64,000 bases of DNA, taken from positions 6,278,171-6,342,170 of the forward strand of contig CALNVZ010002100.1 in assembly GCA_940671915.1 (NCBI GenBank). The letters are read 5' to 3'. Of the stretch, positions 1 to 12,614 are shown piece by piece. Source of the DNA: Paracentrotus lividus. Lineage: Eukaryota; Echinodermata; Echinoidea; Camarodonta; Echinidae. A program made the position numbers and the translations under genes. The stretch's first letter is position 1; each line of letters starts with the position of its first letter. Below the pieces are notes generated by a model, which saw nothing but the letters and a program-made list of their open reading frames with translations, made no database searches and was not told where the DNA came from.

Positions 1-480
1 CCTTTCTTTATCTCTCTCCTATTACTCCCGTTACACTTCTCTATTAACCCCTCTTACTTCTATCCTCCCCTCTCCTCCCCCTTTTGTTTTCTCTCTATCA
101 ATTTTATTTGCGGTCTGTATAAATTTTATATTTCATATATTTTCATGCAAATAATTATACAGTTTTCAAGCAATTTAAAATGTTGTCTTCCTTTAATTCA
201 AAGAGATATTTTATCAGATATATTTTTGGTTTCCATTCAACATTGTGAGTTGGGTTTTTTTTTTTTTTTTTTTTTTTTTTTTGGGGGGGGTTGTTGAAAT
301 GTTCAATTATTTTGGATTAGATCCTTTTTACAGGGTATTGATAGAGTAAATCAAGAGAAAATAAAAATTCGTCGGGAGGACTTGAATTGGCTTCCTCAAT
401 CTTCAATGTACAAGCAACCCGTCTATTTACCAGCTTTTCTCCCAGTATGTAAAAAATAATTTATTCTGAATATGAACATC
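1..480. other. Low-complexity left edge
   Basis: Positions 1-110 are C/T-rich. A poly-T tract (255-282) runs directly into poly-G (283-290). No coding signal is visible. A possible tRNA-derived SINE remnant is listed separately. Confidence 0.6.
345..440 (-). repeat. Possible decayed tRNA-derived SINE head
   Basis: Read on the minus strand, this stretch has a loosely A-box-like segment (GGTAAATAGACGGGTTGC) followed about 40 nt later by a B-box-like AATTCAAGTCC. That is the order of an RNA polymerase III promoter in a tRNA-derived SINE. The match is weak and no second copy was found in the window. Confidence 0.25.
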
Positions 481-1120
481 ACAATCAGTGGAAGGAAAGA
501 TTGATCAGTGGTCAAACAGTTCACATATCTTGGTAGTTGTCATCTCAAATTGTGCATTACAGCACTAGAGAAATAAAAAACTCGAATTGCACTAGCCAAG
601 AATGCATTCTCAAAACATAGGCAGAACACTGACACAAAAAAGCTAAAACAAAAGCCTAAAAAAGAGGCTTTTCAATGTGTCTGGTCTGGAGTGTTGCTTT
701 ATATGCATCAGAGACGTGGACGATAAAGAAAGCAGGAGAAAGGAGGATGATAGCCTAGAAATGTGGTTGTGGAGGAGAATGGAAGGAATTAGCTGGAAAG
801 ATCGTGTCACAAATGACGAAGTACTGAACAGCAGTGAATGAAGAGGATCTGAGAGAAAGAAGGAGACGAAAGAAGAACTGGTTGGGGCACATCCTGAGGG
901 GAATAACATGCTCAGAGATGTGCCTGGAAGGGGAAAATAAAGGCAAAAGGGGAAAGGTAGACCAAGGTTTGGGATGGGTTGTCGTCGGAACTGAAAGAGG
1001 CAGCAGAAACGTATTGAAACCATGAAGCGGAAGTCCCAAGACAGAGACAATGGGAGAAACTACTAAAGGCTCTGGTGTTTTGACCTGCCCTTAGGCAGAA
1101 CACGACGAAGAAGAAGATGT
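481..1120 (+). pseudogene. Decayed LINE reverse transcriptase, C-terminal part
   Basis: Conceptual translation gives, in order, blocks typical of the thumb and C-terminal region of non-LTR retrotransposon reverse transcriptases: VKQFTYLGS, TRIALAKNAFS, YASETWTIKKA, then RRRKKNWLGHILRG (841-905). The blocks fall in different frames with in-frame stops, so the copy is dead. It ends near a GAAGAAGAAG tail (about 1107-1118), as expected at a LINE 3' end. The family is a non-LTR LINE with this common C-terminus; the clade cannot be fixed by eye. No N-terminal endonuclease or RT core lies upstream. Confidence 0.75.
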
Positions 1121-2590
1121 AAAAGTTTTAAAGTTTAACAACATGGGAAGACATCTCTAAGTCCCTAAGTAAACAAGCGTTCTATGACAATTTTACAGCA
1201 AAACAAAGCGTGGTGGATACGAAAACGTTACCTTTAACTTTTGCTGTAGCTCTAAAAACATATAGATCTGCTAGCACCAAGATAATTATGAGTTATGGGG
1301 AAAAGGGCTTAATTAGAGCTACATCGTCTTTTTATCAGGGCTGGTGATCTGGTTTAAAGATCACTTTCTGATTTCACGAAAGGAAGGTTCTACAAGTGGT
1401 GTGAAACATGGTAAAGGGCGCTATCAACAATCAAGTTCTAGCTGCTGTGATGAAGCAACACTGCCCAATAACGTGTTGTACATATAAGGTTTTGGAAGAT
1501 GTTTACCCAAGGAGTGTTTGAAGCTCCTTGGTTTACCCTTCCCATGTCATGTCGGTGTTAGATCATGACAATGACCCACCTACGTACACTGGCTCCTTGA
1601 TGACAGTGCTGCACTGAATGATCTCTAAGAGAGATATAAGAGCTTCTTCGAGGATACCATGAACTTACTGGAAATAATAGAGGCACAGCTCCAGAAAATA
1701 GGCCTAGCCTATGCTATCTACCTCATCGTACGTGTCATAAAGTGTATCGTGATCTACATCTCACCGAACGGATGGATGATATCGATTATAGCGTCTATTT
1801 ACTTCACAATGGGTTACCGATGTGTTCTTGCTATGAAAATTATATTATGAAATTATGCAAGGTGGGGATCCATTTTTCTCAAGAAGCTTCAGGAGCTTGA
1901 CGCCAACGAACAGTTAAATTTCTGAGGCTGATGCATGTTCATACAACGAAGCATGTCCATACATTGCTTAATTAACTAGTCAGTCATATCCACCCAAGCC
2001 ATGGACGATCATTGCCCTTGAGCTGGAATGTAAATTATTTCGAACGGCAGCTACATTTGAGACTCATGCCCTTGCCAGACCTATCACTAACAATTTGACG
2101 AGTTTTTATCTGTATGGCTCAGTTATATTAATGTAGAATACTGAGATGTAGATTGAATTACATGGACGTGGACTGGTGCTGTCTTACGCGAGTTTCATTT
2201 ACTCTCCGCGACTCGAACAGACCATTAAAAAAAATAGATTAATTAATAATAAAAAAAATTAATAAGCCTTTGGTCATGGCTCTGTATGCTGGTTTGCTTT
2301 GCAGAAGATAGTTTCATGAATGATGTTATATTACCAACAATCCAACTTTCTGAAATCACAGAGAGATTTTGTGCAACACTGATCTGCTTCCTTTCTGCGT
2401 TAAGTTTTCTGTAGAACCTGCCTAAGTTGTCTTCTTCTTGTTTATACAATAATGTTAGAGGAGTTAACGTTACTACAGAGGAATCAGCCTGGCGTGTGCA
2501 TCAAATCCAGTTATTAATTGCTCATGACACTCAGCCGGATAAGGGAAGATAATGGTCCCGAGCTGAGAATCAATTAGAACGGATTTATAG
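1121..2590. other. No recognisable gene
   Basis: Mixed-composition DNA with only short open frames on either strand. I see no protein motif, no tandem repeat and no convincing inverted repeat. It may hold old, unrecognisable transposon sequence between the two LINE fragments. Confidence 0.4.
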
Positions 2591-3150
2591 GTAGAACCAC
2601 GGTTGCTCAAATCCTGGATCAATGAAGAGGTTAAAACTGAACAAAAATGCCTACAGTGCTGACTTTGTTGATGTCAAAGAAAGCTTTCGATTCATCCGTC
2701 GAAAGAAGATGATGAAAAATGTCTACGGTATACCATCATGACCATCAAATCCATGATCAAATCTACTAAATACCATTGACAACGTGGCACACTGTTAAAC
2801 ACAAGGGCTAAAGTTGTGACACCAAATGGAGAGATGGAAGAATTTAACATTCTTGCTTGCAGGAGTTTTGCAAGGAGATACTCCTATACCTTTGTCTTCA
2901 CAAATAGTTCTTGAGTATGCACTTAGACTAAGAGAGATAGCTATAGAGGACTCTAAATACCTTGGGTCATAGGTAAATTCAACAGAGTCTGATGTCACAG
3001 ATCAGTTGGACAATACCCTGAAAGCTCTGAATAAAATGAGTGCCATCTGGAATCAATCTTGTCTTGAGGAATCAAATTATAGGCTTAAAAATAATGCTGA
3101 TGGTTATTGCTTGCGACACTCAGAGTGGCCGCCAGCAGTCTTATTCTTTG
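2591..3150 (+). pseudogene. Decayed LINE reverse transcriptase core
   Basis: Translation yields scattered RT blocks: SADFVDVKESF then RRKKMMKNVYGIP (near 2660-2740), RAKVVTPNGEMEEFNIL then GVLQGDT (2809-2885), and a YLGS-type thumb block (IAIEDSKYLGS, near 2935-2970) followed by NTLKALNKMSAIWNQS. These match the finger/palm/thumb order of LINE reverse transcriptases with an internal deletion, frameshifts and stops. The YADD catalytic box is not visible. This is a separate fragment from the one at 481-1120, because the RT core here lies downstream of that C-terminus. Confidence 0.7.
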
Positions 3151-4480
3151 GGACCTAACGCAGGAAGTGTTGTATACAACACAAGACGTACCCAGGCATT
3201 ATGAAATCTGATACTGGAGTAGTTGCAACTTGGCACAGACGAGCTGAAAAACTGCATGCGTAACCAGTAACAGGGATAACTCGGGATTCGTGCTAGGTCT
3301 CGGCAGTTTAGCGGCCTGGTAGGTAGGGTGGTAGGTATAAGATCTCTAGCTCTTGAAAGCACCCTCTTACGTCAGCTTGTTCACTTATTTCTGCCTCTAG
3401 GTCAAGACTGACAAGAAGCAGTGGTGGTACACATTTCGTTATGAGAGAGTGAAAACCCATTTTCTCAAAGCACAAAGGGAATTAGTGACAATTGCTCTGC
3501 CTTATAACGTCAACTCAAGTTCTAGAATAGAATTAGTCGTACATCCTGCCTCAAGAATATCTCGTTCTTTGGTATCCATGTCCTAGATCTCGTTGAGAAA
3601 GAGGAATTGCCTTCTTATTTTGCAGATTCCAAACAAAGAATCGGTTTCCTAAGGGGAAACCATCTATAATCATTATTCGTGTGGTGTACTGTCGATCACG
3701 ATAATTAATGTATCTGACACAGGTATACAACACAAGATTCTGTAGCTGTGCCTCTATTATTTTCGTTGTAAGGTCTCCTGACCCGAAAGAAAATCTAGTA
3801 CCTCATTGGCGGATCATTCAGTACAGCATTGTCAGTTAGAATTTGGAAGTGTCGTACGCTGGAGTTGTAGAAAATCAGTTGTAGAATTGCATTTTCGTGA
3901 AACTGAGGCAAGTGATCCTTCGATCAGGACACCATAGCCTCGGTGAGAGATGCTCTATTGCTGATCCAGTCACGAGGATTCGCAGAGTTTCCCCAAAAAA
4001 AGCACATCTATTAGTGAAAATCGTCCCGTAGCCATGTTATATTAAAAGTTGGCGCTTGTAATACCTGAATGGAATATACCTTCAGATCAGGTCAGGTAAT
4101 GACCATTTATATGCCTACCCGTTTCTTTTTCTGCAAATCTGTCACGGAACGCTTGACGCGGGCTGAAAAAAGATATCCCTGTGAGTAAATCGTGACTTAG
4201 GCACTGTCTTCAATTGATTAAGAGGCATTCATTACAATATTTTGAGAAAAAGCCGGTGTTCGAATGAAGTTTAAGATGAAAAATGAAGGAACCACCTGAC
4301 ACCCTTCTTCTCCGGGCCCCGCTGAATCTTCACTTTCTCCTAAATATTGCTAAATAATCTTTGTTTATATACACCTTTGATGTGATACTAATGTTGACAA
4401 CGTAAAACACCGAAGAAAAAAAAGAACAAAATAAATATATCAATATTAACGAAGACTTTGATTGATATACATGTAGATTT
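3151..4480. other. No recognisable gene
   Basis: No frame with recognisable protein features, no obvious repeat structure and no splice-bounded coding segment. The sequence just upstream is a LINE remnant, so older retroelement sequence may continue into it. Confidence 0.4.
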
Positions 4481-4499
4481 TTATCACTTATTCATAATG

Positions 4500-4885
4500 A
4501 AAAGGGGAATGGAGGATAGTAGTAAAAAAAAGGTTGTTAGAGAAGTGTAACGGGAGTGAATAGAAAGATAAGGAGAAGGAGAAGACAAAGAGAGGTGTAG
4601 ATAAGAGAGAGGAAAGACAAAGAGAGGTGTAGATAGAGAGAGGAAAGTCAAAGAGAGGGAAAGGGAAAGGGGGCGGAGAAATTTGTTACAAAGAGAGGGA
4701 TTGGAAGTCACGAAGGACTTATAACACAAAATTAAGTACTTTGAGACGACTAAGAAGGAGAGATGTGAAGAGGAGTGTGTGTGCATGCGTGCGTGTGTGG
4801 TGTGTTTGCGTGTGTGAGGGTGTGTGTGGTGGTGGTTGTGGTGTGTGTGTGTGTGTATGTGGGGTGAGTGGGTGTGGGGCATATG
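4500..4885. repeat. Purine-rich tract followed by TG microsatellite
   Basis: From 4500 to about 4700 the + strand is almost all A/G, with GAGAGG-type units and a duplicated AAAGAGAGGTGTAGATA block. From about 4775 to 4865 it becomes (TG)n with interruptions. The open frames here (H/T-rich or S/L-rich on the minus strand) are by-products of this composition. Confidence 0.85.
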
Positions 4886-4960
4886 ATAGGGAGACAATGG
4901 TAACAAGGGATAATGAGTATGTGGTGAAAATATAATGAGTTGTAAACATACAACAGTGTT

Positions 4961-6083
4961 TTTTCTTTTTAATTTCATAAAACTTATTATGAATGGCTCG
5001 GAAATATTACCCTCAAAAACTCTCTTTTTTGACCGATTTTCCTTAAAACCATGTTACTTAAATGGCCCAAAAATAGGATAACAATACTGTACTTATAAAA
5101 CAAATATGTTCCAGAAAGCGGAGGACTTGCTTTAGACGTTGGCAAAGTTTCAGAGCAATCGGATATTTTAACACAATCTAAACAAAACTTCAAAATTTGA
5201 AACCGAAAACGAGTAAAAAAACGGACAATTGGTCGCAAATCGACGACGTCGCTCCACGATGTTAACGTCGCATCATCGATCTCAGGGACGAAAATGCCAG
5301 GAAAACTCATTGTGGTGCATCGTATACTACTATCAAACTCAAAAAAGAAAATAAAGAAGCCCTTAAAAATATGTTGGGATCACGTGTGATTAGTGTCAAG
5401 TGCACCTCCCTGTACCATTGTCTCATAAGTGACTTCCGGTAGTGAAGTCACAAAATGTGTGATTTTGGCGGAAGGCACAGCTCAGAACCGGCAGCAATTC
5501 ATTTTTGTGAGGCCCAGGGTCCATCCCAACCCCTATATGGGGTCAGTTGTTCCGGCGCTTTTCGCTTGAATAAATCTTCTGGGATGCCGGACTATATTTG
5601 GGGTTCTTTGAATTACGATTAGCCACATTATTCAATACACAAAATATGCTAATTAGGTCATTATTCTAATTATGCAAATTAAAAAAGTTGCCCAAGGTTG
5701 CCAAGCTGGCAACCAAGCTAAATTTTCTTAAATACCCATATACTAGTAGAACACGAATCAACCAAAAAACCTTGTACTTAAAGACTTTTCCGGGTCTTGT
5801 ACATGGCCTATAGGACCATCTACTGGACTAGTAAACTTCAGTAATAAAATCTCCTTTTATATATCATGTATTTACACAATTTACAACCCAGAAGTCACAA
5901 CTGATACACATTCCAATGCAGAAGTAGTGCTTGTCTAATTGTTTAAGGATGACACAGTGTTATATAATTTGTTGATAATTAATGACCGTTTTTAGGAAGG
6001 ACTTTGCCTCTGCTTTCAGTTTAGATTTCAAAAAGTGTAGTTGCTTTATAGTGCATGGATATATTTTAGAGGTTATGCCTATA
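4961..6083. other. No recognisable gene
   Basis: Moderately AT-rich DNA with no splice-bounded coding segment. Phrases such as the run of AATTAGG/CAAATTA near 5650-5690 and the duplicated GTTGCC(C/A)A near 5690-5715 look like old repeat sequence, but no family could be named. Confidence 0.35.
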
Positions 6084-6960
6084 CAGTCTGTGTCAAATAA
6101 AATGGTACAAGTGGAAACCATTATTTTTTTATAGTATGAAAATTGATCACAACCTGGTATCGTTTGGTATTTTCACAAAGTAAGAAAATCATACTTTCTT
6201 CTGCAATTTTTTCATCACATTTGGTGATGTAATTTTTGAGATATGACTAGTTTTCTACAATTTTTTCAAGAAAAGTTAATTTTTCGCACGCCGTCCCATG
6301 CCTTTGTGTAGGTTTTGCATATTGGCCATGAATTCAGCACTCCAGAACAATAGAAGTGCGTAATTTCGATTTGTTCCTTGTCGCACAAAATTTAGCATAA
6401 CTTTTGTTTTACGAAAGCAAATTATACAGNNNNNNNNNNNNNNNNNNNNNNNNNNNNNNNNNNNNNNNNNNNNNNNNNNNNNNNNNNNNNNNNNNNNNNN
6501 NNNNNNNNNNNNNNNNNNNNNNNNNNNNNNNNNNNNNNNNNNNNNNNNNNNNNNNNNNNNNNNNNNNNNNNNNNNNNNNNNNNNNNNNNNNNNNNNNNNN
6601 NNNNNNNNNNNNNNNNNNNNNNNNNNNNNNNNNNNNNNNNNNNNNNNNNNNNNNNNNNNNNNNNNNNNNNNNNNNNNNNNNNNNNNNNNNNNNNNNNNNN
6701 NNNNNNNNNNNNNNNNNNNNNNNNNNNNNNNNNNNNNNNNNNNNNNNNNNNNNNNNNNNNNNNNNNNNNNNNNNNNNNNNNNNNNNNNNNNNNNNNNNNN
6801 NNNNNNNNNNNNNNNNNNNNNNNNNNNNNNNNNNNNAACAAAGTGATCAGCAGAAAAAATCTTTTGGCTTTAATTTGGTACCTCATACACACATCATTTG
6901 ATAAGATTTCACACCTAAATTATTTTCTCTCGACTGTACCATATTTTTTGACACAGACTG
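6084..6960. mobile_element. TA-flanked MITE, copy 1 (spans assembly gap)
   Basis: The left end begins CAGTCTGTGTCAAATAAAAT after a TA (6082-6083). The right end is its inverse, ending TTGACACAGACTG at 6960 before a TA (6961-6962). TA duplications and short TIRs fit a Tc1/mariner-type non-autonomous element (inference). A second, inverted copy lies at 21231-21674 and aligns along the whole known sequence. Apparent length is 877 bp, but 407 of these are N; the known sequence is about 470 bp, close to copy 2. Confidence 0.8.
6430..6836. other. Assembly gap (407 N)
   Basis: An unbroken run of N inside the MITE at 6084-6960. The bases on either side (ATTATACAG / AACAAAGTGATCAG) correspond to neighbouring bases in copy 2, so the true missing length may be about zero. 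No feature can be claimed within it. Confidence 0.95.
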
Positions 6961-7113
6961 TATATTGCTGTACATGCATTTCGTTAGGTAACTTTATCAA
7001 TGGAACTAGAAAGATGTGGATCAAAATAGGAAGACACTCAATTTTAGGGTATGTGTAGGAAGGGGGGGGGGTGGTAACAAACTACAAAAAAAAAAACAAA
7101 ACACACATATTAA

Positions 7114-7266
7114 AGGATTTTGTATCTTTCAAAAACAAGAGCAATTAGATAAGATGAATAAGATTATATTGCTCTAACCAGTAAAAGCGAGGATTTTGTA
7201 TCTTTCAAAAACAAGAGCAATTAGATAAAGATGAATAAGATTATATTGCTCTAACAGTAAAAGCGA
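7114..7266. repeat. 76-bp direct tandem duplication
   Basis: AGGATTTTGTATCTTTC...GTAAAAGCG occurs twice head to tail (from 7114 and 7190), differing by only a couple of one-base indels, so the duplication is recent. A poly-G run (7063-7071) and an A-rich tract lie just upstream. Confidence 0.9.
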
Positions 7267-7946
7267 ACTACTGAAAGTTTCAGATAAAATGGAAGTCACT
7301 AACTATCTTAAAACAGTGTAACAAACTATGCTAAGCATACAGCAGATAACGAGAAAATTTACTACCACTCTGTTGCAAGCTTAGCAGCCCGGTAGGGACG
7401 GGGACTACATGACTGGAAATGCGGGGTATGTTGTGCTGCGTCAAAACGCACATGGTTTTCATCCCCATTTTGGAATGGGTTTGAAAATTTAGTATGAAAT
7501 CATTGATATCTGGGAAGTAAAGCAAGCAATTAGCTTGCAGTTTTGAAGAGATGCCAGACTGACTGTGTTTATAATCATGTTGGCAAAATGAGTTAAATTG
7601 AATAAATTATCATTTGAAAATCAATCAATGTTATTGCATCCCTTTAAGAAATATATAGTGATTTAATACCCTTACTGTGCCATTGATAAAATATCTTCCA
7701 GACTTCACAAATAAATCACACAAAGAGTTAAATAGAGTGGATCTGAGAAGCGAGAGTGCAAAAAGAGAAAGAAAACACTATCTTGCCTGTAGGAAGTGAA
7801 GCTACAATTGGATTAGCCCTCGCCAATTATACCAAACATGCCATGAACTTCCCCTGAATCTATGGCTGCTATTCATTGGTGTTTGGGGTCCTTCTCACTG
7901 ACAAAGACCTTTCTTTATGATGGACATGTATGCTATTAAACATATA
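7267..7946. other. No recognisable gene
   Basis: No motif-bearing reading frame and no repeat detected between the 76-bp duplication and the next MITE. Confidence 0.4.
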
Positions 7947-7947
7947 T

Positions 7948-8204
7948 GTGATTATCATCTCAAAATGACACAAGTCGCCGAGGAAAGTGTCCAGGAAAAT
8001 CGGCAAAATAATAAATTTTTAAATACTTTCCCTTTATCGTTTTCACTCAATTTTTTTTATAGACCACACATGAAACATTGAACAATCAGGAAATAAAAAA
8101 AAATGTCCCCCCGAATTTTGACTTTTTTATTATTTTGCTGATTCCCTCGAATCAAAATGGTAGTTGCCCGGCGAGTTGTGTCTCACTTTGATAGGATGAA
8201 TCAC
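7948..8204. mobile_element. GTGATTCAT-type MITE, copy 1
   Basis: Imperfect terminal inverted repeats: GTGATTATCATCTCAAAATG followed by ACACAAGTCGCC on the left, and GGCGAGTTGTGTCTCACTTTGATAGGATGAATCAC on the right. Two more copies lie at 35592-35863 and 40205-40638; all share an interior with CTTTCCCTTT and a CAGAGCACA/AGACCACA segment. The open frame over its right end is not a gene. Confidence 0.8.
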
Positions 8205-8912
8205 ATATTTGAAACTGCTGCATATTGTTGTCGAGCTTTATACAGACAAATGAACGCCCTGATTATGGGTGTGTTTATAACATTTAGTAATATGATTGAT
8301 GTTACAGTACGTTGTTATGAATGCAGTCTATATAGAGCTGTACTGTAATAGCTAAATATTCAAAGCCATGTATGCAAATGTATCTGTCCTTATACTCGCT
8401 ATTTCCTGTATACATGCATACTAAATATTTGATTGAGAGGTTTTGGGTGATCTGTGGTTTCAAATTCAATGTTCTTATGCCCGCATTGTGCATGTACAAT
8501 GTACAACAAGTGTATAGTTTTGTATTTGAATAGAACTCACTTAAAACTATTTTTTTAGAAACAAGGAAATTAATTACTCAAAAGTAGCAGTATAATTAAA
8601 CAACATGTAGGCCTCTGGAAAGCTATTACAGTGGCTTTATTCCAAACTGTTGTTTCAACTTAATTAATCATGGGTCATGAATTCATACACCAATTGTTTA
8701 GAACAAAAATTATTTCTGAGGAGGAAAAAAAGAAACATTTTGCTTTGAACTTCAGCTCCCTATTTTCTCCAGGGTAATTGATTTGACCATAATTCCCCAA
8801 AATTACTATGAAAAAATAATTTGATCTTTGTGGTACTTTGGATAGGCTACATCTAAGTTGTGGTTTTATTGATAAGTAGGTCGTCATGTACAATCAGCAG
8901 TTGAAGATTTGT
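8205..8912. other. No recognisable gene
   Basis: AT-rich sequence without protein motifs or clear repeats. Confidence 0.4.
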
Positions 8913-9294
8913 AGGGTGCGTTCATGGTCGAAAACAAAATATATACAGGAACATGATTTATGATACAAAACGCATTTACAGAACACAATTAAGATCAGAT
9001 GTGCACCGTTCATGGTCGAAAGTTGCTGATTATTCCTAGATTCTCTTTCAGGTAAAGCTTACTACATTTGCAATTCTCAAGGTCATGATGGTTGTAAAAT
9101 CAAAGCTGAAGATCTTTCAAAATAAACTGTTTTCTGCATTTTAATTTTCCTCAGAACGAATATCTGAAATTATTTTTACGACCGGAAATTGAAATTATCA
9201 TAGCAAAATTTGTTTTTCTATGTTTCATAATTGCCTTTTGTATCATGATTCATGTTCCTGTTTGAATTTCAAAATGGACCATGAACACACCCTT
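8913..9294. mobile_element. AGGGTGNGTTCATGGTC MITE, copy 1
   Basis: The left end AGGGTGCGTTCATGGTCG is matched in inverse by the right end GGACCATGAACACACCCT. Inner arms also pair (CAGGAACATGATTTATGATACAAAA against TTTTGTATCATGATTCATGTTCCTG), giving a long hairpin. A related, longer element lies at 27533-27994. Confidence 0.8.
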
Positions 9295-9460
9295 AGTCAC
9301 CGCAGATTTATCGGTATATGTGAACACAGCTTGTGGGACTTTAAGTCAGCTGCAAGTGCCATTGAAGCGCATAACATCCTTCCATCCTTCCATCTAGCCA
9401 CCAAACTCTTAACCGAATCACCTCCATGCTATATTGGTAAATGAGATCAAGGTCACGTCA

Positions 9461-9662
9461 AGGTCAACATCAGAGTGACAACCATGGACTTGAGTAGTTT
9501 ATGGGGACAGACCCCTCCTTGGTTATGCCAAGATCGACTTCCGAGTTACAACCATGGAATTGTGTAGTCTATGGGGACAAACCCCTCCTTGGTTATGCCA
9601 AGGTCAACTACAGAGTTACAACCATGGACTTGTGTAGTCTATGGGGACAGACCCCTCCTTGA
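9461..9662. repeat. 70-bp tandem repeat, about 2.9 copies
   Basis: Units begin near 9461, 9531 and 9601. They share AAGGTCAACNNCAGAGTTACAACCATGGACTTG and GTCTATGGGGACAGACCCCTCCTTGG segments with about 10% divergence. Confidence 0.9.
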
Positions 9663-12614
9663 ATGTGGATTGATTTATTGGGCCCTCTTTGTCGAAATAA
9701 ATTGTAGCAGTTGGTAGGTACACTATTATGAGAGGTAAGAAATAATAAAATTATAAACATTAGCTCACGATTTCATGTTTTAAGTTTGATAGTAAACTGT
9801 ACTTGAAATATTACGGACCTTATATTAAAAATGAGTATTTTGATGGAAAATATGACCAGGAAACTTAAAGTATCGACTTTCATTTAATTATAAAGGCAAT
9901 TAAAGTGAGATGTAAATTATGAAGTTATGGCACAAAAGTGTCATTTGATGTTGCATATAATCTGAGTATTCATCCATAAACATGTTTTAATAAGGCTGAG
10001 CTAGCATGACTGCTGAATGATGAAGACATGAAAGATATACTTGCAAGGGAACAGAGAAATAGATCATTCCCTTTCCATAAATTGCCTCTCTGACAAGCAG
10101 AGCCTAGAAGGAGAATATAACCAAAGTTATGTGAAGCTGTGTCTTATCCTCGGCCAATTTGATTTATTGACATAAAGCTCCATGGATACTTTGTGAACGC
10201 GGAATGGATGTAGATTCATATTTAAAGGCATTCATGAATGGCACAAATTCATTGAATAATTTCTGCATTTAAGATGTTTCAGTCTGCTGAATACTTAATA
10301 TTGGGCAAAGGCAGGGAGATTCAAACAAACGTTTCCTTTAATTTATTTTGAGGGAGGCCATGCCATATTACTGTCAAAAGAGAACATTGCCAGTTTGGAT
10401 TGATTATCAAAACATGCTAAAAACTGCATTAGCTCAAAAGCATAACTTAAATTTATTCACAGAAGGGACTGCCGCATGCGTATTATTGTACAGAATATGA
10501 GTTTTATTTCCTTAATTTGTATTTCTGTGTAAACTTATTTGTCGTAGTATAGTATAAAATAGCCTTGAATATGCCACTGTAATCAAGTTTCATTTGATTG
10601 ATTTCTGTAATTAATAAACATAGAGTTTGTGTTGTGGCTGTATCACAGTATACTAGTACTGTATTTTGGTTTTGAGAATATCTTAAAAACAAGGTGTTAA
10701 ATATTTTTATCTGTTGTGGTTGTGATTCTTTGAACTTGGTTTGTGGAATTAGCAACCTGTTATTCAGTGCATTGACCTTTGAAACCAATTACTACTGTAG
10801 CTATAGCAACAGTAGAGTAGGATGATATGTCCATCAGGTGAGAGAATATCACAGATAAATATAGCACTGCCAATAACTGTAATTGGATAAGGTCTAATCC
10901 TAGAGATTGACCCAGATTAAACTAGTACAGGCAAGTGGCCTAGCTAGGAATTTGAACTTGATAAAAGGGTAAATCAAGTAGGCTTTAATTGTTTCCATGG
11001 TGCACCTTTGCCAAATATCCCTGACCAGTTGACTATATCTTCCTTCTTTTTCTTTTGTTGTTAATTTTCATATCAAAACTCATGAACTAACTTATGTGAG
11101 TTGATGTACAGTAATCTGCCCTCATGACGTGCCCTCAAACATATATGCAGGAGCCGTGGGGGGGGGGGGGCTTCAGCGCCCACTTTATTCAGCAAACGTG
11201 TACAAAAACACAAAAATGAACATAGATTTGTAATTTAGCCTGTTCAACCCCCACTTTTGGCTAACCCCCTCCACTTTCAAAAATGCTCCGCGGCCCCTTT
11301 TATGGAATATTATTGAATTATTATGATTTATTTTTAATATTATGTTCAAAACAAGGAAGATCTTTTATCACATTGTAAAGAACTATACGATGTGTTGTTT
11401 TTGCATAAGATCCTAATGTGGCATAACTCTGGTTTGTTCTATTTTAGAGATATTATTGAAGGTCCTTGTCAAATAAAAGTTAAAAATCTGGCCTTGTTTC
11501 AAAACTTTTATTAATAATCTCCTTGACAGAGCTGAACTTGGAGATCTTCTTTCCTTATTTAGCCCAAACTTTTTTTGTCTCGTGTCATCTTGAAATTCAA
11601 ACCACACAATCTGCTATCGATTCCACATGAGAGGGAAATTAATGTTGACTACTGTCTTTAACTGTTGCTAACATTCTAGCCTTCTCTTTAGATACATCCC
11701 ACAATAATAATTAATCCAGATACACGTTCGAGGAAGGATGAGAAATTAGTCTTTTCTGTCTTTTTTCTTTTTGGCAGGATCTAATGTTCTTAAAGCAGCC
11801 AACATTTTGTATGATGTTCTCTGCAGACTTTGAGTGGGAGACAGTACTAATGTTGTTTTAATGAAAGTCTTGCCAACAAAATGTTTGCATTACAATATAC
11901 TTGTTGATGGAAATTCCCAGTACAGTCTGTTCAATGGCTTATTAAACGTTCTAGATATCCATCAACACATTTTAATACGCTCTCATACATAATATTATTT
12001 TGGTGGAAATACAATACTGTTCCCAAATGCACTTTAGTCATGTATTATTCTAGTAAATTTTTTGTTAGGTTTCTTATTACATACCATTTCCATCCTCTTT
12101 CTTTTACTTTCATGTTCTTTGTTTTCATAATTTATCTCTGAAGGAAAATATTGGTAGATAATTATTGAAACTTTTTTTTTTCATGTGTCATCATATTTTT
12201 TGCTTTACATGTTTGTTAGTGCATATTTTTGTTGAAGTGTTTACTTAAATTTTAGCTAAAACTTTCATGAAACTAGTACAGTAGATGACACAATATAAAA
12301 AGGGCCATTTTGACTCGCCCCTTCTGTTTGGTTCGATCTATGGAATGATATTGCCATTCTGATTGTAATTGTATGCTCTCTTGTACTGTCATCCACTTGT
12401 GTAGCATCAATCAAACTAAAAGAGAGAGAAAGGGAGAGAATATTATATACTTTGAAATCTGTGGTACACTGTTAATGCATCCCTTGAGCATCCATTGTAT
12501 ATTGAACCTCAAAGGAATAAGAATGATCTTAGGCCATAAATTAAACTTAACTAACAAATCAATATAAATCAGATACATGGAGAAAACCCAACTATCCTAA
12601 TTTAACCATAGATA
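9663..12614. other. Long stretch without recognisable gene
   Basis: AT-rich DNA. I looked for the missing upstream phosphatase exons (motifs such as YINAS, QGP, DFWRM, YWP) and did not see them. A poly-G run occurs at 11158-11170 inside a segment with many C-rich phrases (11240-11300), reminiscent of other transposon remnants here. Small frames at 10504-10788(-) and 12373-12567(+) carry no motif. Confidence 0.45.

Noticed and set aside
4484-4978. 164-codon minus-strand frame rich in H, T, S and L
   Set aside because: Translation of purine-rich and TG microsatellite sequence.
8157-8348. 63-codon frame upstream of the phosphatase as an exon
   Set aside because: Begins within MITE copy 1 and has no similarity to a phosphatase domain.
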